Positions 16,178 to 24,846 of a stretch of DNA of 64,000 bases are shown here, piece after piece. The stretch spans positions 1,178,001 through 1,242,000 of the forward strand of contig NZ_CP107811.1 in assembly GCF_036346105.1 (NCBI RefSeq). The letters run 5' to 3'. The notes beneath the pieces were generated by a model, which searched no databases, had not been told where the DNA came from, and was given only the letters and a program-made list of their open reading frames with translations. A program made the position numbers and the translations under genes. The stretch is from Streptomyces sp. NBC_00539 (lineage in GTDB: Bacteria; Actinomycetota; Actinomycetes; Streptomycetales; Streptomycetaceae). The stretch's first letter is position 1; the number at the start of each line of letters is the position of its first letter.

Positions 16178-17319
16178 TGGCGCCCCCGCGCGCCGCCGAG
16201 CGGTTCACCCGGGCGGTCTGCCACGCCGAGCCTGCTCGGTATGAACACCGCGGGATAGGGCGGCGCGCCGTACGGGGGTGCGGGGTACGGCGGGGGCGGA
16301 TACGGCGGCGGGGCCGGCCTGGACTGCGTCCCCGGCCCGGCAGCGGCCCGGGCGGTGAGCAGCGGATCTCCGGGCAGCGGGTCTCCGGGCAGCAGGTCTC
16401 CGGGCAGCGGACCGGAGCCCGCCCCGCCCGCGGCGGCCGGCTGCGTCTGGCGGGCCAGCCGTGCGGTGAGGCGGGCCGCCGCCCATTCGGCGGGTTTGCG
16501 GACGAACGGCCTCGGCGTGCGCGGCGGCCCCTGGCCGGGCGTGCGGGACGGGGGCGGCGCCACGACGGCCGGGCGGGCCGGGAGTGCGCGCAGCCGCGCC
16601 CGCAGCCGGATGACGAGGACGGCGGCGACACCGGCCAGGCAGAGCCCGTACGCCACGGTCACCCAACCGGCCGCGGCGCGCCCGGCTTTGAGGCCGTGCA
16701 CCAGTGAGGCGCCCCAGGCGGGGTACGCGCCCATGTGCAGGGCCCGCCACCACAGCGAGCGGCCTTTGGTGGCGAAGGCGCTGCGGGCCGCGCCCGAGAC
16801 GGCCACGGCGACGAAGAGGTACCCGGCCAGTGTGCCGAGCCCGATCAGCAGGGGCCGGTCGGGGTCGGCGAACGGCAGGACGGCGGATGCGGCGCCGGTC
16901 TGCGACTGCGCGACCTTGACCCATATGTGCAGGGCGAGGAAGCCCAGGCCGGCGACGCCGAGTCCGCGGTGCACACCCTGGGCGACGAGCCGGTGGCCGG
17001 AAGCCAGGAGCGTGCGATCGGTGGCGGCCAGGCCCCACAGGACCGTGGAGGTGAGTGAGACGAGGGACAGGACGCCCGCGCCGTAGTCCAGGAATTCCCA
17101 CAGCCTGGTCAGCGCTCCCGCCCGGACCGCCACCGTCAGCGAGACGAGGCCGGCGAGGGCCGCGGCGGACAGTGCGGCGGGGTGCAGCCCTCCGGCGGCG
17201 GACAGCAGCGGCGGCCGGCGCACGGCGCGCCGTCCCGCCGCCGCGGTGGCCGCACCGGCGTGGCGTCTGGTGTGGCGGGCCCGGTGAGAGCGTGGCGTAC
17301 GGGGCTGGGACAAGGGCAT
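16174..17319 (-). CDS. Ferric-reductase-like / cytochrome b-type membrane protein
   Basis: A 381-residue protein. An Arg-rich cytoplasmic head is followed by about six membrane helices (residues 45-245) with His pairs in G-H-R-L-V-A-Q-G-V-H-R-G-L-G, L-A-L-H-I-W and A-L-H-M-G-A-Y-P-A-W-G-A-S-L-V-H-G, suitable as bis-His heme b ligands. The C-terminal third is cytoplasmic-looking low complexity: P-G-D-P-L-P-G-D repeats and a Pro-Tyr-rich stretch. No FAD/NAD domain of its own, so the coupled NuoF-like protein probably feeds it. ATG 17319 with GGGAG upstream. Confidence 0.85.
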   Translation of the reverse strand: MPLSQPRTPRSHRARHTRRHAGAATAAAGRRAVRRPPLLSAAGGLHPAALSAAALAGLVSLTVAVRAGALTRLWEFLDYGAGVLSLVSLTSTVLWGLAATDRTLLASGHRLVAQGVHRGLGVAGLGFLALHIWVKVAQSQTGAASAVLPFADPDRPLLIGLGTLAGYLFVAVAVSGAARSAFATKGRSLWWRALHMGAYPAWGASLVHGLKAGRAAAGWVTVAYGLCLAGVAAVLVIRLRARLRALPARPAVVAPPPSRTPGQGPPRTPRPFVRKPAEWAAARLTARLARQTQPAAAGGAGSGPLPGDLLPGDPLPGDPLLTARAAAGPGTQSRPAPPPYPPPPYPAPPYGAPPYPAVFIPSRLGVADRPGEPLGGARGRQ

Positions 17320-17778
17320 GTGGTTCTCCCATACGCCCGGGCCCGAGCACTCCACCTCACGCTCGGCGCCCGGGGTAGTCGTCGGAACTGCTCAGCGGCG
17401 GGCGGGAGATGAGGCCTCGCCCGGCCGGGGAGCGGGGGCCGGAGTGCAGAAGCATCGTGGAGCTTCGCAGCACCTCCACGGGATTTATCGAAACGTGATA
17501 ATTTCTGGCGCCCGCGCAGTCATCGCATCGAACATCCCCGGAAGATTCCCTTCCAGTGGTGCGGTTGCGACGAGGTTGACGCCTTGTCCGCCGCCACACC
17601 TCCCCGACGGCAAAATTCAGGCAAGGTCGCGGGACTGCAAGTGGATGGCACGCTCCTGGAGGGAGTACGAGGCGCCCGAACCGCTGCCGGCACTGACGCC
17701 GGCGGGGAGCCGGGCGGCCCCGACAGGCCTGTCACCCTCCCACGGGGCAGGCCATACCCCGGCACGAACGAGGTAACG
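17320..17778. other. 459-bp divergent intergenic region
   Basis: Separates the membrane-cytochrome operon (left, minus) from the PucR-type regulator gene (right, plus). No credible gene. The only AT-rich patch is 17483-17510, with GAAACGTGATAATTTC (GAAA-N8-TTTC symmetry), which is the most likely site of a promoter or operator. The rest is high-GC without strong structure. Confidence 0.45.
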
Positions 17779-18918
17779 ATGTGCGAACTGCTGAACCGCA
17801 TCTGGTCCCGCCCGCGCGGCGAATGGACCCGGGTCCTGCGAAGGGAACTGCCCGCGCTGGCCGCAGGGATCGTGGAGGAGCTCCAGGAGAGCATCCCCGG
17901 ATTCCGCGAGCTGATCGCCGACTCCGACGAAGAGGTGGTCAGACAGCGGGTGGAGACGGCGCTGCTCACCGCTCTCGGGTACCGGGAGCCTTCCTGTCAC
18001 CCTGAGGGCGAGCGGTCGGGAACCGCCGCGCGGCCCGAACGGGAACCTTCCGAGAGCGGGCAGCTGGTGCCCCTCAAGGCCATTCCCTCACAGCGTTCCC
18101 CCGAGGCGGCCGTCACCGCTGCCGAACGCGCTCGGCGGGAGCTCTTCACCGGCCTTACAGGTGACATGCCCATGTCTGAAATTGCCCTCTCGGAACTGGC
18201 CGCCACGGCCGGATGGCCCCTGCCGGCCACCGTACGCGCCGTCGCCCCGGCCACTCCGGGGGAGATGCAGCAGCTGGCGGGCGTACTGGACGACGCCCTC
18301 ACCGGCATGGTCGGCGGGCAGCCGTGCCTGCTGGTCCCCGCCCCCGATCCGGAAGCCCGCGGGCCCTTGGAATGCGCGCTGCGCGGGCGGTTCGCCGCCG
18401 TCGGGCACCCCGTCGCCCTGCGGGACACCGCCTCCTCGCTGCGCTGGGCGCTGCGCCTGCTCAACCTGACGCCGGCCCGGCCCGGCACCGAGGCCCGCGC
18501 CGTCTTCGTGGACGACCACCTCTCGACCCTGCTGCTGCTCCAGGACGAACCCCTGGCCCACGCGCTGGCCGCGCGGTGGCTGCGGCCGCTGGCGGACTTG
18601 ACCCCGCGCCAGAGCGAACGGCTGGAAGTGACCCTGCTGGCCTGGCTGGAGGGGGGCGGTGCGCCGGAGGCCGCCAAGGCGCTGAGCGTGCACCCCCAGA
18701 CGGTGCGCTACCGCATGCGCCAGCTGGAGAAGCTCTTCGGAACGGGCCTGCGTGACCCGCGGACCCGCTTCGAACTGGAGATGGCCCTGCGCACCCGCCG
18801 TCTGATGGCGCAAGTACGGCGCCAGCACTCACGGGTGAGCCGCCGGGCCCGTGTCGTGACCGCCGAGTTCCGGCCTCCGCTGGGCGCGGGCCGCATGGCC
18901 CGGGTCAACGGGCTGTAG
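17779..18918 (+). CDS. PucR/CdaR-type helix-turn-helix regulator
   Basis: A 379-residue regulator. The C-terminal domain carries the conserved PucR HTH: A-A-K-A-L-S-V-H-P-Q-T-V-R-Y-R-M-R-Q-L-E-K-L-F-G (split here over about residues 297-320) and the following D-P-R-T-R-F-E-L-E-M-A-L. The N-terminal 110 residues resemble the RsbRD-like helical sensory region often found in these actinomycete proteins, with an undefined central domain. ATG 17779 has GAGG five bases upstream. Ligand not readable. Divergent from the redox operon, so it may regulate it, but no operator is proven. Confidence 0.87.
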   Translation: MCELLNRIWSRPRGEWTRVLRRELPALAAGIVEELQESIPGFRELIADSDEEVVRQRVETALLTALGYREPSCHPEGERSGTAARPEREPSESGQLVPLKAIPSQRSPEAAVTAAERARRELFTGLTGDMPMSEIALSELAATAGWPLPATVRAVAPATPGEMQQLAGVLDDALTGMVGGQPCLLVPAPDPEARGPLECALRGRFAAVGHPVALRDTASSLRWALRLLNLTPARPGTEARAVFVDDHLSTLLLLQDEPLAHALAARWLRPLADLTPRQSERLEVTLLAWLEGGGAPEAAKALSVHPQTVRYRMRQLEKLFGTGLRDPRTRFELEMALRTRRLMAQVRRQHSRVSRRARVVTAEFRPPLGAGRMARVNGL

Positions 18919-18928
18919 ATCCCGCCGT

Positions 18929-18975
18929 CCGGCCCCGGTTCCCTCCTCGTCAACGCGGGGAGGGCCCGGGGCCGG
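18929..18975. terminator. Bidirectional hairpin between converging regulator and sigma genes
   Basis: CCGGCCCCGG at 18929-18938 pairs with CCGGGGCCGG at 18966-18975, extended inward by CCCTCC/GGAGGG. The sigma-factor stop codon (18950-18952) sits in the loop region. It can serve both converging transcripts. Confidence 0.6.
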
Positions 18976-19897
18976 ACGCGTGTGCGGCCAGGGCCGCGTT
19001 GAGGTCGCGCAGTTCCTCGTACGCCCGGGAGCAGGAACGGCATCCCGCCAGATGCCGGCGGAGCCCCGCGCCCCGGGGTGCGGCCCGGCGCCGGACGGCC
19101 GAGCCGAGCAGCGGCGCGTACGGCCGGCACCGCTCGTCGCCGACCGCGGCCGCACCGAGGTGGGCGCACAGGTAGGCCTCGCGCAGCCCCTCGCGGGCGC
19201 GGAAGGCGAGCGAGGTCACGGCGCTGGGGGTGATCCCGAACAGCACCGGCATCTGGTGGGGGCAGTCGTCCTCGACGAGCGTGTGCCACAGGACGGCCTT
19301 CCAGCGCCGGGGCAGGGAGTGGAAGGAGCGGGCGGCCAGCCGGCGCTCCTCCTCCGACAGCAGCCGCTGCTGCGGGTCCTCGCCGCAGGGGCCCGGGTGG
19401 CACCAGGCTTCGACGTCCGGGGTCAGGACGGTCCGGCCGTCTCCCGCCCGCCATTCGACGGCGGTGTGACGGACCACCGCCAGCAGGTACGGGCGCCAGT
19501 GCTCCCGCGGCCCGGCGCCGGAACGGACGGCCTGGAGGGTACGGACGAAGGCCTCCGAGACGAGGTCTTCGGCGTCCTGCGGGGCACGGCAGCAACCGCG
19601 CGCGCAGGCCAGCAGGGCAGCCCGGTGGCGCCGGTACAGCAGGTCGCAGACGTCGGCGTCCGCGGCGCCGCGAGCGTACGAGCGTCTGAGCCGCCGGATG
19701 AGTTCCCGGTCACTGGGCGTCGCCCCACCGATCGGCGGCGCGCCGTCATCGGCCGCTGCCCCGCCCTCGGGCGGTGCGACGTCGCCGGGCGGTGCGACGT
19801 CGCCGGGCCGTGCAGCGTCGTCGGGCCGTGCAGCGTCGTCGGGCAGCGCGCAGTCGTCGGACAGCGCGCGCGCCGTGGGGCCGTGGGAGCCGGACAT
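18950..19897 (-). CDS. ECF-like RNA polymerase sigma factor with C-terminal zinc-binding segment
   Basis: A 315-residue sigma-70-family protein. The N-terminal 70 residues are low complexity with hexapeptide repeats (P-D-D-A-A-R, P-G-D-V-A-P). Region 2 follows (L-L-Y-R-R-H-R-A-A-L-L-A-C-A-R ... D-A-E-D-L-V-S-E-A-F-V-R-T-L), then region 4 (I-T-P-S-A-V-T-S-L-A-F-R-A-R-E-G-L-R). At the end H-L-A-G-C-R-S-C resembles the HxxxCxxC of zinc anti-sigma proteins. So sensor and sigma may be one polypeptide. ATG 19897 has GAGGAG 8 nt upstream. No separate anti-sigma gene is adjacent. Confidence 0.87.
   Translation of the reverse strand: MSGSHGPTARALSDDCALPDDAARPDDAARPGDVAPPGDVAPPEGGAAADDGAPPIGGATPSDRELIRRLRRSYARGAADADVCDLLYRRHRAALLACARGCCRAPQDAEDLVSEAFVRTLQAVRSGAGPREHWRPYLLAVVRHTAVEWRAGDGRTVLTPDVEAWCHPGPCGEDPQQRLLSEEERRLAARSFHSLPRRWKAVLWHTLVEDDCPHQMPVLFGITPSAVTSLAFRAREGLREAYLCAHLGAAAVGDERCRPYAPLLGSAVRRRAAPRGAGLRRHLAGCRSCSRAYEELRDLNAALAAHASGPGPSPR
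19765..19872. repeat. Six imperfect 18-bp tandem units inside the sigma gene
   Basis: Units begin at 19765, 19783, 19801, 19819, 19837 and 19855. The first pair and the second pair are nearly identical within themselves. They encode the hexapeptide repeats of the N-terminal extension and are in frame, so unit loss or gain would change only its length. Confidence 0.75.
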
Positions 19898-19952
19898 GAC
19901 GATCGCTCCTCGTTCGTGTCGGTGCCGGCCGCCGCAGGGGCGACGGCACGGC

Positions 19953-20032
19953 GCGGTGCCGGTCCGAAGTCGGCTTCGGACCGGCACCGCTCTCGGGGCG
20001 ACGCGGGGAGTGGGAGGGGGCGTCGCCCCGAG
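19953..20032 (-). terminator. Tandem double hairpin after the DUF1996 gene
   Basis: Hairpin A at 19953-19990 has a perfect 17-bp stem and 4-nt loop. Hairpin B at 19992-20032 has a perfect 13-bp stem (CTCGGGGCGACGC with its complement) and a 15-nt loop. They are separated by one base and start 5 bp past the DUF1996 stop. Two strong stems in series suggest a high-efficiency terminator insulating the sigma gene downstream. Confidence 0.75.
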
Positions 20033-20036
20033 GGTT

Positions 20037-21419
20037 TCAGCGGCAGGCCCGCCCGCCGTTGATGCAGCGCACGGCACCGGCCATCAGCCCGTCCGACATG
20101 ACGTTGATGAAGTCGCCGTGGTCGGTCACCGGCTTGTGCAGCTGTTCGGGGAAGCTGTCCACGGCGAACCGCGCACCGGGCGGCACCGCGTAGGTGATCC
20201 GCTGCACGAGCTGCGGGATGGCCTTGAACCCGGACGGGCAGGAGCCGTCGCGGCGGGCGAAGGCCACGTGGGTGCGGTGGTTGGCGCTGTCGGCGTTCTT
20301 CCCGTCCCAGCAGCTCTGGAAGTTGAAGGTCCGTACGACGTCACTGCCCTTCGGGCAGACCGGGTACTTGTCCTTCAACTGGCGGTTCTCGAACCCGGTG
20401 CAGCTCCAGGAGGCGTTCGCGTTGGCCGTGCCGTTGGTGAGGGCCTTCGCGTCACCGGTGATGATCCGCAGGAAGCGCGGCATCGCGGTGACCGGTCCCG
20501 TGGCACTGCCCTTGTAGTCGATCGTCACCTGCTTCGGCTGGAGGATGGTGCCGACGTTGGCGTCCTGGCCGCCGCCCGGCGCCTTCGCGTCCTTCTCCGC
20601 CCGGCCGTCGCGCAGCCGCAGCACCGGCCAGTAGTAGGTGGACTGGTCCCCGTTCGTGCAGGTGGTGCCGGACGCCGCGAGGCTGTTGTTGGTGGAGAAC
20701 CCGTCCGTGGTCTTGTTGCCGACGTAGTCGTGCATGTGGTGCGCGCCGTTGCCCACGCCCGGCGCCACGATCACGTTGTCCGGGTTGAGGTGGCGGTTCT
20801 CGTTGCGTCCGCACTGGACGGAGAAGGACCCCTTCGACGCCCTCGCCTGGGGGGCGGGGGTGCGCACGTTGGGCTTCACCGTGCCGATGACGACGAAGTC
20901 GGAACGGGCCGGGCCGCCGGCCTTGCTCTTGGCGAGGCCCTGTGCGTCGGCGGGAGCGCCCGCCTCGGCGGCGGCATCGCCGGCGTCGGCGGCCGGCGCC
21001 TGCTTCATCGAACAGCCGCTGAGCGCCTCCAGCCCCTGCGGGCGGGCGGCGGACCGGCCGATGGCGTCGGCCATGCCGGTGATCGTCTTCTGCCGCTTGT
21101 CCTTCAACTCGCCGAGCAGGGCGTCACCCTGGGCGCGGCCGGTGGCGAGGCGCTGGTAGGAGTCGGCTATCTGGGTGTCCAACTGCGCCAGGTTCTGGTC
21201 GACTTCCGCCCGTACGGGCTCCGGCACCTCGCGGAGCCGGTCGCCCACGTCGGGACAGTCGATGGTGGCGGTCACCGGCGCCGAGCGCGCGGAGTCCTGT
21301 CCCGCGGAGGCCGCCTGTTCGACGATCACGACTCCGCCGCCGCCCAGGACGAGGGCGGACACGAGGGCGAGGGCCTTGTGGGACGGCCTCAGTCGGCGTT
21401 TGTGGCCTTTTGGGCTCAT
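20037..21419 (-). CDS. Secreted DUF1996 domain protein
   Basis: A 460-residue exported protein. A signal anchor V-S-A-L-V-L-G-G-G-G-V-V-I-V covers about residues 18-32. A helical N-terminal segment of about 100 residues follows, then the DUF1996 domain with N-P-D-N-V-I-V-A-P-G, H-H-M-H-D-Y-V-G-N and C-W-D-G-K-N landmarks (about 215-455). Function of DUF1996 is not established. It begins 9 bp after the DUF4142 gene, so the two are co-transcribed and both are exported. Confidence 0.9.
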   Translation of the reverse strand: MSPKGHKRRLRPSHKALALVSALVLGGGGVVIVEQAASAGQDSARSAPVTATIDCPDVGDRLREVPEPVRAEVDQNLAQLDTQIADSYQRLATGRAQGDALLGELKDKRQKTITGMADAIGRSAARPQGLEALSGCSMKQAPAADAGDAAAEAGAPADAQGLAKSKAGGPARSDFVVIGTVKPNVRTPAPQARASKGSFSVQCGRNENRHLNPDNVIVAPGVGNGAHHMHDYVGNKTTDGFSTNNSLAASGTTCTNGDQSTYYWPVLRLRDGRAEKDAKAPGGGQDANVGTILQPKQVTIDYKGSATGPVTAMPRFLRIITGDAKALTNGTANANASWSCTGFENRQLKDKYPVCPKGSDVVRTFNFQSCWDGKNADSANHRTHVAFARRDGSCPSGFKAIPQLVQRITYAVPPGARFAVDSFPEQLHKPVTDHGDFINVMSDGLMAGAVRCINGGRACR

Positions 21420-21428
21420 GCGATCACT

Positions 21429-22127
21429 TCACTTCGTCGGTCGGGGAACGGTGGAAGGGGCGGGCGAGACGTCCGCCAGCCCGTCGAAATCGACGAGGCC
21501 GCTGGCTTCGAGGACCGAGATGTGGTCCAGGACGGTGTTGTTGGCGTCCGTGGCCAGGTCCCGCACCATCGAGTTGCGCGTCTGCGCGCGGATCTGGGCG
21601 ACCAGGGTGAACACCTTGCCGTGCGCCCGGCGCAGCAGCTGGACGAACAGGCGCTCGTACTCGTTGCCCTGGGCCCTGTCGAGCTGGTCGAGCCAGCCCT
21701 GTTGCTGGGCGCTGGGCCGGTCGGGCAACTCCATGCCGAGGGCCTGGCCCACGTCCCGGACGTGGCGGTCGAGAGCGGTGTGGCCTTCGATGAGGTGCTC
21801 GCCGGCGGTGCGGACGGCGGGGCGCGTGGCCCGCTGTTGCGCCTGCCGTCCTGCGGGAAGTTCCCACAGCCCGGCGAGCCGCACTTTGCGGACGAAGTCC
21901 CGGTCCTGGGGCGTCAGCGGCCCGAAGGCGGTGCTCAGCGTGCCGGCGCCGTCGTCGTCGGGGGACGGGGCGGTGGCGGCCGAGGCCGTGGTGCCGCCGA
22001 ACTTCTGCACGGGGACCAGCAGCGCGACCAACGTGAACGCGAGGGCGCCGATGACGATGAGCGTCCCCATCACGTGCCGCGAGGCGACCGACATGGCGGC
22101 GACGTTCGACCGGCGGAATGACAGCAC
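21429..22127 (-). CDS. DUF4142 exported protein
   Basis: A 232-residue protein with an N-terminal membrane/signal segment (V-M-G-T-L-I-V-I-G-A-L-A-F-T-L-V-A-L-L-V) and a helical DUF4142 domain (ferritin-like bundle in related proteins): D-R-D-F-V-R-K-V-R-L-A-G-L-W-E and H-I-S-V-L-E-A-S-G-L-V-D-F motifs. GTG 22127 was chosen because AAGGAGG stands four bases upstream. Operon with the DUF1996 gene. Role unknown. Confidence 0.88.
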   Translation of the reverse strand: MLSFRRSNVAAMSVASRHVMGTLIVIGALAFTLVALLVPVQKFGGTTASAATAPSPDDDGAGTLSTAFGPLTPQDRDFVRKVRLAGLWELPAGRQAQQRATRPAVRTAGEHLIEGHTALDRHVRDVGQALGMELPDRPSAQQQGWLDQLDRAQGNEYERLFVQLLRRAHGKVFTLVAQIRAQTRNSMVRDLATDANNTVLDHISVLEASGLVDFDGLADVSPAPSTVPRPTK

Positions 22128-22483
22128 TGTGCCTCCTTGCTGCGTGGGCAGGGAGGGGCGGCGTGGCCGGAGTGTCCGGCAGCGACGCCGTGTGCACCCG
22201 CGCTCCCTGGGTGCCAAAGGACGCTAGCGCCAGTCGGGGCACCCGTTCGGAAGGACCATCACGAACGGACAAAGATCCGGGCAACACCTCGTACGGCTGG
22301 TACGGTGCCGCGTTCGGCCTGTGCCGAGTGGCCGGTCAAACTCCATGGCGTGTCGGCCAGTTGTCCGGAATTGCCATCATTCGCGGGGACGAGGCCGATC
22401 AGCACTCGGGGAGGATCCGCCCCCGGCCCGGGTGCCACAGGGTTAACGGGAACCGTCGCCCCTCCGAAAGGAACGGCTTCCCT
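22128..22483. other. 356-bp divergent intergenic region with inverted repeats
   Basis: Lies between the DUF4142 gene (minus) and the secreted hydrolase (plus). CCGTTCG at 22243-22249 is inverted as CGAACGG at 22262-22268, and GGGTGCC near 22210 is inverted as GGCACCC near 22238. The rest includes the AT-richer stretch 22360-22390 that could hold the hydrolase promoter. No gene seen. Confidence 0.45.
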
Positions 22484-24028
22484 GTGCGCAGGAACCGCCT
22501 CACCCCGCTGCTCGCCGCAGCCGGCCTCGTCGCCACCGCCGTCCCCCTGCTGACCGCGCCCCCGGCGTCCGCCGCCCCGGCCGCCGAGTTCGTCGCGCAG
22601 CGGCCCGCATGGCACCGGTGCAGCCCGGACCAGCCGGCGTCGTACGAATGCGCGTCCGTCAAGGTCCCGCTGGACTACCGGCGCCCCTCGGGGCGCACCA
22701 TCGAGCTCGCGATATCCCGGATGAAGAGCGAGAACCCGGCGAAGCGGCACGGCGTGATGCTGCTGAATCCGGGCGGTCCGGGCGGCCCGGGACTCGACCT
22801 GCCGCTCCAGGCGAACGAGCAGATGCCCAAGGACGTCCGGGAACATTACGACCTGATCGGATTCGACCCGCGCGGAGTCGGCGCCAGCAGTCCGGTCAGC
22901 TGCGGACTGCGACCGGAGGAGGAGAACATCCTGCGGCCCTACCGGCCGGAGAACTTCCCCTCCGACGTGGCCTGGGCGCGGACCGTGGCCGACAAGTGCC
23001 GTGAGAAGGCGGGGGCGGTGCTGCCCTTCATCACCACCCGCAACACCGCACGGGACATGGACGCGATCCGTTCGGCACTGGGCGAGCGGAAGATCTCGTA
23101 CCTGGGCTACTCCTACGGTACCTACCTGGGCGCGGTGTACACGCAGATGTTCCCGGCCCGCACGGACCGCTTCGTACTGGACAGCGGCGTGGACCCGCAG
23201 CGGATCTGGCGCGGCATGTTCCAGGTGTGGGCGAGCGAGGCGGAGCCGGCTTTCGCGCGCTGGACGCAGTGGACCGCGCAGCGTTCGGCGGAGTACGGGC
23301 TCGGCGATACCCCGCAGGCGGTGTCGCAGACGTTCTGGGCGCTGGTGGCCCGCGCCGACAAGGACCCGATCCCCCTCGACGGCATGAAACTGACGGGTGA
23401 TGACATCCGGGCGCGACGGGCGCTGTTCTTCTACCCCGCCCAGGCGGCCCCCGCCGTCAAGGCGCTCAAGGACGCGGCCGACGGCAAGCCGGCGACGCTT
23501 TCACCGGCGCAGCGGGAACTGCTGGCTCCCGCTTCCGGGCCGGCCTCCGACAACGGCACCGCCGCGATGCTGGCCGTCGTGTGCGGGGACACGGAGTGGC
23601 CGCGCTATCCCGAGCAGTACGAGCGGGAGACGGTCCTGGACAAGGCGCGGTACCCGCTCTACGGGGACTTCACGTCCGGGATCAAGCCTTGTGCCTTCTG
23701 GTCGAGGCCGATCGAGGCCGCCACCCCGATGAGGACCGGCGCCCCGGTCCTGACCGTGCAGAACGAGTGGGACTCACAGACCCCCCTGGTCAGCGGCCAG
23801 GGCCTGCACCGCGCGCTGGGCGGCTCGCGGATGGTGCTGGCGGAGGGGGGCGAGGGCCACGGCGTGTACCTGGTCGATCCCGCCTCGTGCGTCAACGCGC
23901 CGGTCGGCGCGTACCTCACCACGGGCCGGCTGCCCGCGCGGGACGTGACCTGCCGTAGCGCGCCGGGCTCGGCCGAACGGCGCGCGGCCTCGCCGCGGCC
24001 GTCGCTGCCGTCGCCGTTCCTGTTCTGA
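22484..24028 (+). CDS. Secreted alpha/beta hydrolase, tripeptidyl-aminopeptidase (SlpD/E, Tap) type
   Basis: A 514-residue exported serine hydrolase. The signal peptide ends around P-P-A-S-A-A-P (about residue 30). Landmarks: L-N-P-G-G-P-G-G-P-G oxyanion region, F-D-P-R-G-V-G, nucleophile Ser in G-Y-S-Y-G-T-Y-L-G, acid Asp in Q-N-E-W-D-S-Q-T-P and His in G-E-G-H-G-V-Y near the C terminus, all intact. The C-terminal TAP-like domain is present. It releases N-terminal tripeptides from extracellular peptides. GTG 22484 follows AAAGGAAC. Confidence 0.93.
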   Translation: MRRNRLTPLLAAAGLVATAVPLLTAPPASAAPAAEFVAQRPAWHRCSPDQPASYECASVKVPLDYRRPSGRTIELAISRMKSENPAKRHGVMLLNPGGPGGPGLDLPLQANEQMPKDVREHYDLIGFDPRGVGASSPVSCGLRPEEENILRPYRPENFPSDVAWARTVADKCREKAGAVLPFITTRNTARDMDAIRSALGERKISYLGYSYGTYLGAVYTQMFPARTDRFVLDSGVDPQRIWRGMFQVWASEAEPAFARWTQWTAQRSAEYGLGDTPQAVSQTFWALVARADKDPIPLDGMKLTGDDIRARRALFFYPAQAAPAVKALKDAADGKPATLSPAQRELLAPASGPASDNGTAAMLAVVCGDTEWPRYPEQYERETVLDKARYPLYGDFTSGIKPCAFWSRPIEAATPMRTGAPVLTVQNEWDSQTPLVSGQGLHRALGGSRMVLAEGGEGHGVYLVDPASCVNAPVGAYLTTGRLPARDVTCRSAPGSAERRAASPRPSLPSPFLF

Positions 24029-24083
24029 CCCTTCCCCGCCCCAGTTCCGACCCTGCCCCGCCTCCGCACGCGCGGCACCGGCG

Positions 24084-24120
24084 GAACGCCCCCGACGCCT
24101 CGAACGGCGCGGGGGCGTTC
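24084..24120. terminator. Bidirectional terminator between hydrolase and TetR genes
   Basis: GAACGCCCCCG at 24084-24094 pairs perfectly with CGGGGGCGTTC at 24110-24120; inside it CGCC-TCGAAC-GGCG forms a further stem. It sits between converging genes and should stop transcripts from both sides. Confidence 0.75.
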
Positions 24121-24138
24121 GCGTGTGTACGGGAGGCC

Positions 24139-24834
24139 TCAGGCCGGTCGGGAGTTGCGGGCCCGGGCCAGCAGTCCCGACAGCAGGACCTCCAGCGTCC
24201 CGCGCAGCGTGGGGGCGAAGTCGACGCACAGCGCGGCCAGCGACGGGTCGGCTTCGTAGGCCGCCAGCATGGCGGCGGAGGGGTGGGCGTGGGCCCAGAC
24301 CGCGCCGCTGATCATGGTCGCGGACAGGACGAAACGGAAGGCGTCCTGCTCCCCCAGCTCCGGAAGGTGATGGGTGATCCGGCCGGCCAGGGCGGTGGCG
24401 TGGGCCATGGCGGCCCGCTTGTAGGCGGCGGCGACCTGAGGGGAGACGTTGCGCTCCAGCACGGCGGCCTGGGCGCTGATCAGGTCGCACAGCACCGGGC
24501 GGGCGACGAGGGCCTGCGCGAGGCAGGCCGCGATCCGGTCGGCCCGCTCGGGCGCGGGGGCGTCGTCCACCGCCCGGGCGAGCGCGCCGTCGAGGTGGAC
24601 GACGAGCTCGTGGGAGGCGTCGTCGAGCAGTTGCAGCAGGACGGCCTCGCGGGACTCGAAGTAGCGCAGCACGTTCGACTTGGCGAGGCAGACCCTGCGC
24701 GCGAGCTCGTTCAGCGTCAGCTGGGCGACCGGCATCTGCGTCAGCATGGCGGCCGCGGTGTCCAGGATCGCCTGGCGGCGGGCGGCGCGCTGCTCCTCGC
24801 TGCGGGCGCGCTGGAACTTCGTAGGCAGGGTCAC
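24139..24834 (-). CDS. TetR-family repressor
   Basis: A 231-residue regulator with an N-terminal HTH (I-L-D-T-A-A-A-M-L ... [25 protein letters not shown], about residues 24-62) and a TetR C-terminal ligand domain. GTG 24834 is the start. It is divergent from the SDR gene, and three copies of CAGACC-N3-GGTCTG fill the gap between them, so it very probably represses both itself and the SDR. Inducer unknown. Confidence 0.92.
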   Translation of the reverse strand: MTLPTKFQRARSEEQRAARRQAILDTAAAMLTQMPVAQLTLNELARRVCLAKSNVLRYFESREAVLLQLLDDASHELVVHLDGALARAVDDAPAPERADRIAACLAQALVARPVLCDLISAQAAVLERNVSPQVAAAYKRAAMAHATALAGRITHHLPELGEQDAFRFVLSATMISGAVWAHAHPSAAMLAAYEADPSLAALCVDFAPTLRGTLEVLLSGLLARARNSRPA

Positions 24835-24846
24835 GCCACCAGCGTA

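Noticed and set aside
17357-17599. 80-codon minus-strand frame in the divergent gap
   Set aside because: No ribosome site, mixed composition, and it overlaps the presumed promoter region.
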